NCBI GenBank assembly: GCA_902490055.1
Contig: CABUCP010000088.1
Location: 1 to 9,225 of the forward strand
Origin: an uncultured Klebsiella sp.
GTDB taxonomy: Bacteria > Pseudomonadota > Gammaproteobacteria > Enterobacterales > Enterobacteriaceae
Reading direction: 5' to 3'
DNA length: 9,225 bases
In this document: positions 6,151-9,225 of the stretch, piece after piece
Position numbering within the stretch: the stretch's first letter is position 1
How the letters are laid out: each line of letters opens with the position of its first letter
The notes under the pieces: model-generated
What the model was told of the DNA's origin: nothing
The model's input: the letters and a program-made list of their open reading frames with translations, nothing else
Database searches by the model: none
Program-made: the position numbers and the translations under genes

Positions 6151-7226
6151 GAAAACCCGCCATCGGATCCAGCCCCTGGGGGCAATCCTACCGCATCGCC
6201 TTTTTCGGCCTGTATGGCGCCACGCTGCTGGCGGCGCTGGCGTGGCTGTTCTCCAGCTTTCATCAGATCGCGCCGGATAGCCAGGCGGTGGTATTCCGTT
6301 TCGGCAACCCGGTTGCCGTTCAACACTCCGGCGTGCTCTTCGCCTGGCCTAAACCAGTCGACCGCGTCGAGGTGATCCCAGGCCCGGCACGGATCCTCCA
6401 GCACGATGTCGTGGCGCTGAAGCGTAGCGAACAATTAAAGCCGCTGAGTAGCGAGCAAATGGCCAGCGACGCCGGCGCAGGCGCCGGCTATCTGCTGACC
6501 GGCGATGCTGGCGTGGTGCAGCTCAATATGCAGATTTTCTTCCGCATCAGCGATCCGCTGCGCTACGTGCTGCAGCGCGATCACATTAATGCCCTGCTCG
6601 ACCGTCTGGCGGCGCGCGCCGCGACGCGGGTCTCCGCCGGTCGCGATCTCGATACCATTCTCGTCGCCCGCCCGGAAACGCTGAGCAATGACAGCCATGC
6701 GGCCGAGGAGCGCGCGCGGCTACGTAGCGATCTGAAACAGGTGATAGAACGCGATCTCCGGCGCCTGAACCATAGCGCTAACGGTCCGGGGATTACCATT
6801 GAACGCGTGGATGTCTCTTCGGCCCTGCCGCAGGACGCAGTGGCCGCCTTTAATTCAGTGCTGACCGCCAGCCAACAGGCAGAGCGCGATATCGCCCAGG
6901 CGCAAAACGACGCCACCCTCCGATTGCAAAAATCGCAACAGCAAGCGGACCGCTTGATCCAGCAGGCCGAGGCTGCCAGCCGCGAAACCCGCGCCCAGGC
7001 GGAAGTGGCGACGCAGACTATCAGCAAGTTGGCGCAGGCCCGCGCCGACGGCAGCGATGCCGGAATGCTGTCTCGCCTGTGGCGGGAAAAAATCTCCGCG
7101 GTGCTCTCTCACGCCGGCGCCGTGGTGACCGTCAATCCGCAGGACAACAGCCAGTTAATTTTGCCGGGCCCGGCGTCGCAGTCAGGCTCTAACCAGTCGA
7201 TGCAGCTTTACGGGAGTATTCCATGA
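6147..7226 (+). CDS. HflK-like SPFH-domain protein
   Basis: This 359-residue protein has one membrane segment at about 18-37, followed by an SPFH domain starting with QAVVFRFGNPV (46-56). The HflK landmark YLLTGDAGVVQLNMQIFFRISDP (115-137) is visible, especially L-T-G-D and the F-R-I-S-D-P strand. A long Gln/Ala/Glu-rich helix at about 238-300 should form a coiled coil. The C-terminus is short and polar, and it lacks the Gly-rich N-terminal extension of E. coli HflK. Its ATG overlaps the stop of the HflC-like gene (ATGA, 6147-6150), with AAGG at 6136-6139 as ribosome site, so translation is probably coupled. Together with its two neighbours it would give three different SPFH subunits in one operon. 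The role is inferred: a heteromeric membrane scaffold linked to the ATPase encoded next. Confidence 0.87.
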   Translation: MRKPAIGSSPWGQSYRIAFFGLYGATLLAALAWLFSSFHQIAPDSQAVVFRFGNPVAVQHSGVLFAWPKPVDRVEVIPGPARILQHDVVALKRSEQLKPLSSEQMASDAGAGAGYLLTGDAGVVQLNMQIFFRISDPLRYVLQRDHINALLDRLAARAATRVSAGRDLDTILVARPETLSNDSHAAEERARLRSDLKQVIERDLRRLNHSANGPGITIERVDVSSALPQDAVAAFNSVLTASQQAERDIAQAQNDATLRLQKSQQQADRLIQQAEAASRETRAQAEVATQTISKLAQARADGSDAGMLSRLWREKISAVLSHAGAVVTVNPQDNSQLILPGPASQSGSNQSMQLYGSIP

Positions 7227-9160
7227 GCCATCAATGCAGCCACGGACACGTCCATATTCATCCTGACTTCAGCCAGGCCCTGCTGACCCCTGAGGAGCGC
7301 CGGCGGATGGCACTACAGCTGACGCTGGCGATGTCCACCATCGGGCTGATTTTACTCAGCCTGCTATGGCGCTCTCTGGCGCCGCAGCAGCCGGCGATAA
7401 GCGATCTGCTGGCCGGCGTCGCCTGGCTTATCGTCGCCATTCCGGTGTTCCGCGCCGGATGGCACAGCCTCCGTCACCCGGATCTTCATGGCGTCACCGA
7501 CCTGCTGGTGGTGCTGGCGATGCTTGGCGCCTGGGCGCTGGGGGATTTGGTCACCGCCGCGCTGCTACCGGTACTGATGATCTTCGGCCATATTCTGGAA
7601 GAACGCAGCGTGATGGGCACCCGCCAGGCCATTGCCGGGCTGACCAAACTAACTCAGAGCAAAGCGCGACGCCTGAAGGAAGACGGCACGCTGGAAGAGA
7701 TTAACAGCCAGGCGATCCGTCAGGGCGATGTGGTGGAGATCCGCGCCGGCGACAAAGTCCCGGCGGATGGCAAAATCCTCAGCGGTTACGCCAGTCTCGA
7801 CGTCGCCTCGATTACCGGTGAATCGGTGCCGCAGGAAGCAGGCCCCGGTAGCATGATTTTCGGCGGCGCGATCAACCTTAATGGCCTGCTGCGCATGCAG
7901 GTAACGCACACCGGCGAGCAATCGACGCTTGGCAAAGTGATTGCGTTGATGAAAGACGCCGAGCAGGCCAAACCGCCGATCACCCGCCTGCTGGAACGCT
8001 ATGCCTCGCATTATCTGATTCTGGTGCTGTTAATCGCCGCCAGTACCTGGTTTTTAACTTACGATAGCCAGGCAATGTTGGCGGTACTGGTCGCCGCCTG
8101 CCCGTGCGCGCTGGTGCTCTCCGCTCCGGCGACCGCCATGGCGGGCGTGGCGGTCGCCGCGCGTCACGGCATCCTGATCCGCAACGCCGCCTTTCTTGAA
8201 GAGCTGGCCGACGTTGACGCATTAATTATTGATAAAACCGGTACCCTGACGCAGGGGCGCTTGCGGCTGGTCGACTCGCAACTGGCCGAGGGCGAGGAGT
8301 ACGATCGCGTCCTGCAGCTTGCCGCCGCGCTGGGCGCGACCAGCAGCCATCCGGTGAGTCACGCGCTGGCGGAATACGCCGCAGCCGACAGCAATATTGT
8401 CGTTGAACAAGCTGAAGAGAAACAGGGCATGGGCATTGTCGCGCAGACCGCCAACGGCACCGCGCTGCTGGGACGGGCCGATCTCTTCGCCGACTACGCA
8501 ATTACGCCGCTTGAGCAGCCCGATCACGCCGGGCCGCTGGTCGGCGTCGCCCTCAACGGCAGGTTCCTCGGCTGGCTGCTGCTGGCGGATACGCTGCGCC
8601 CGGAAGCCGCGCAGGCGCTACAGGAGCTACAGGCGCTGGGAATCAACAAACAGCTGTTATTAACCGGCGATCGTCTGCCAGCAGCGCGCAGGGTTGCCCA
8701 CACGCTGGGTATCCAGGACGTTATCGCCCACGCGCTACCGGCAACCAAGCTGCAGCAGGTACAAAAATCGGTTGCTGAAGGCTGGCGTCCTCTGGTGGTC
8801 GGCGATGGGATCAACGATGCGCTGGCGCTGAAGGCCGGCGCCGTCGGCATGGCGATGGGAGCCAACGGCGCCGATATCGCGCTGGTTTCCGCTGACGTGG
8901 TGCTGACCGCCAGCGATTTAACCCGCCTGCCCTGCGCTATCCGCCTGAGCCGCAAATGCCGACGCACATTAATGGTGAACGTGATTATCGGTATCGGCTG
9001 GACTATCGCTATTGTCGCCGCCGCCGCGCTCGGCTGGCTGGGCGGCGCTGGCGCGCTGATTGCCGCTGTGCTGCACAATATGAGCACCCTGATGGTGCTG
9101 GGCAATACCGGGCGTCTGTTACAGTTTGACGAAACCCGGGTTAAGAGCTCATCCCATTAG
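7223..9160 (+). CDS. Heavy-metal-translocating P1B-type ATPase
   Basis: This 645-residue inner-membrane pump uses ATP through a phospho-Asp intermediate to move a metal ion. The actuator motif TGES is at 198-201, the ion-site CPC at 293-295 in the sixth membrane helix, the phosphorylation site DKTGTLT starts at D337, the nucleotide-domain His-Pro is H376-P377 (SSHPVS), TGD is at 481-483 and GDGINDA at 527-533. Eight membrane helices fit the sequence: four before the actuator, two around CPC and two at the end. All catalytic motifs are intact. The N-terminus is short and His/Cys-rich (H3, C5, H7, H9, H11, H13) and lacks the usual HMA domain (GMxCxxC). The eighth helix reads LHNMSTLMVLGN, unlike the MSS of copper pumps, the DxG of zinc/cadmium pumps or the HEGGT of cobalt-type pumps, so the metal is unassigned. 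Its start overlaps the preceding SPFH gene (ATGA 7223-7226) with GGAG at 7213-7216, implying coupled synthesis. Confidence 0.93.
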   Translation: MSHQCSHGHVHIHPDFSQALLTPEERRRMALQLTLAMSTIGLILLSLLWRSLAPQQPAISDLLAGVAWLIVAIPVFRAGWHSLRHPDLHGVTDLLVVLAMLGAWALGDLVTAALLPVLMIFGHILEERSVMGTRQAIAGLTKLTQSKARRLKEDGTLEEINSQAIRQGDVVEIRAGDKVPADGKILSGYASLDVASITGESVPQEAGPGSMIFGGAINLNGLLRMQVTHTGEQSTLGKVIALMKDAEQAKPPITRLLERYASHYLILVLLIAASTWFLTYDSQAMLAVLVAACPCALVLSAPATAMAGVAVAARHGILIRNAAFLEELADVDALIIDKTGTLTQGRLRLVDSQLAEGEEYDRVLQLAAALGATSSHPVSHALAEYAAADSNIVVEQAEEKQGMGIVAQTANGTALLGRADLFADYAITPLEQPDHAGPLVGVALNGRFLGWLLLADTLRPEAAQALQELQALGINKQLLLTGDRLPAARRVAHTLGIQDVIAHALPATKLQQVQKSVAEGWRPLVVGDGINDALALKAGAVGMAMGANGADIALVSADVVLTASDLTRLPCAIRLSRKCRRTLMVNVIIGIGWTIAIVAAAALGWLGGAGALIAAVLHNMSTLMVLGNTGRLLQFDETRVKSSSH

Positions 9161-9225
9161 GGCTATTTTACTTGCCATTTTGAACCTGGGCAGTGCTCGA
9201 AATCCTCACGTACTACGTGTACGCT
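9161..9225 (+). other. Non-coding tail after the ATPase gene
   Basis: These 65 bases contain no gene start and no recognisable intrinsic terminator. A perfect CACGTA-C-TACGTG palindrome lies at 9207-9219. The window ends before any downstream gene or the rest of a possible repeat, so the function of the tail cannot be judged. Confidence 0.5.
9207..9219. repeat. CACGTA-C-TACGTG palindrome near the window end
   Basis: CACGTA (9207-9212) and TACGTG (9214-9219) are exact inverted repeats around one central base. An overlapping CGTAC (9209-9213) and GTACG (9219-9223) pair is also present. The pair of nested inverted repeats suggests the tip of a larger intergenic palindrome cut off by the window edge, or a protein-binding site. 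Confidence 0.5.

Noticed and set aside
1..9225. Mobile element, CRISPR array or tRNA
   Set aside because: I saw no transposase, integrase, regular spacer-repeat array or tRNA-like cloverleaf; the genes look like native chromosomal operons.

Overview
The window looks like chromosomal DNA of a GC-rich member of the Enterobacteriaceae, most plausibly Klebsiella or a relative. This is inferred from the codon style, the REP-type palindromes between genes and the family make-up; no rRNA or other taxonomic marker is present. All seven supported genes lie on the + strand, in two blocks separated by a strong intrinsic terminator.

Block 1 (1-2981) is the 3' part of a carbohydrate or polyol uptake and oxidation operon. 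It starts with what may be the last codons of an upstream gene, overlapped by an RbsC-type ABC transporter permease (12-1079). Two different short-chain dehydrogenase/reductase (SDR) genes follow (1142-1939 and 2139-2924), the second resembling polyol dehydrogenases. A hairpin sits between the permease and the first SDR. A cluster of REP-like palindromes (1942-2091) separates the two SDRs. The block closes with a stem-loop at 2954-2981. The likely logic is import of a sugar or sugar alcohol followed by oxidation by the two dehydrogenases; the substrate cannot be read from the sequence.

Block 2 (2982-9225) begins with a leader of about 290 bases that is AT-rich in most of its length and holds helically spaced CCAA motifs and two competing small hairpins. 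Four tightly packed genes follow. Three encode SPFH-domain (HflK/HflC/stomatin-type) membrane proteins: a 615-residue one with about seven predicted N-terminal membrane segments, a 334-residue HflC-like one and a 359-residue HflK-like one. The fourth encodes a compact P1B-type metal-transporting ATPase of 645 residues with a His-rich N-terminus and no HMA domain. The last two junctions are 4-base ATGA overlaps, so these proteins are probably made in coordinated amounts.

The most interesting element is this linked three-SPFH plus P-type ATPase operon. It suggests a dedicated membrane scaffold or cage built from three different SPFH paralogs around, or regulating, a metal pump. No FtsH gene, the classical partner of HflK/HflC, is visible here. 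The window ends in a non-coding tail with a perfect CACGTA-C-TACGTG palindrome that may be the edge of a longer intergenic repeat.
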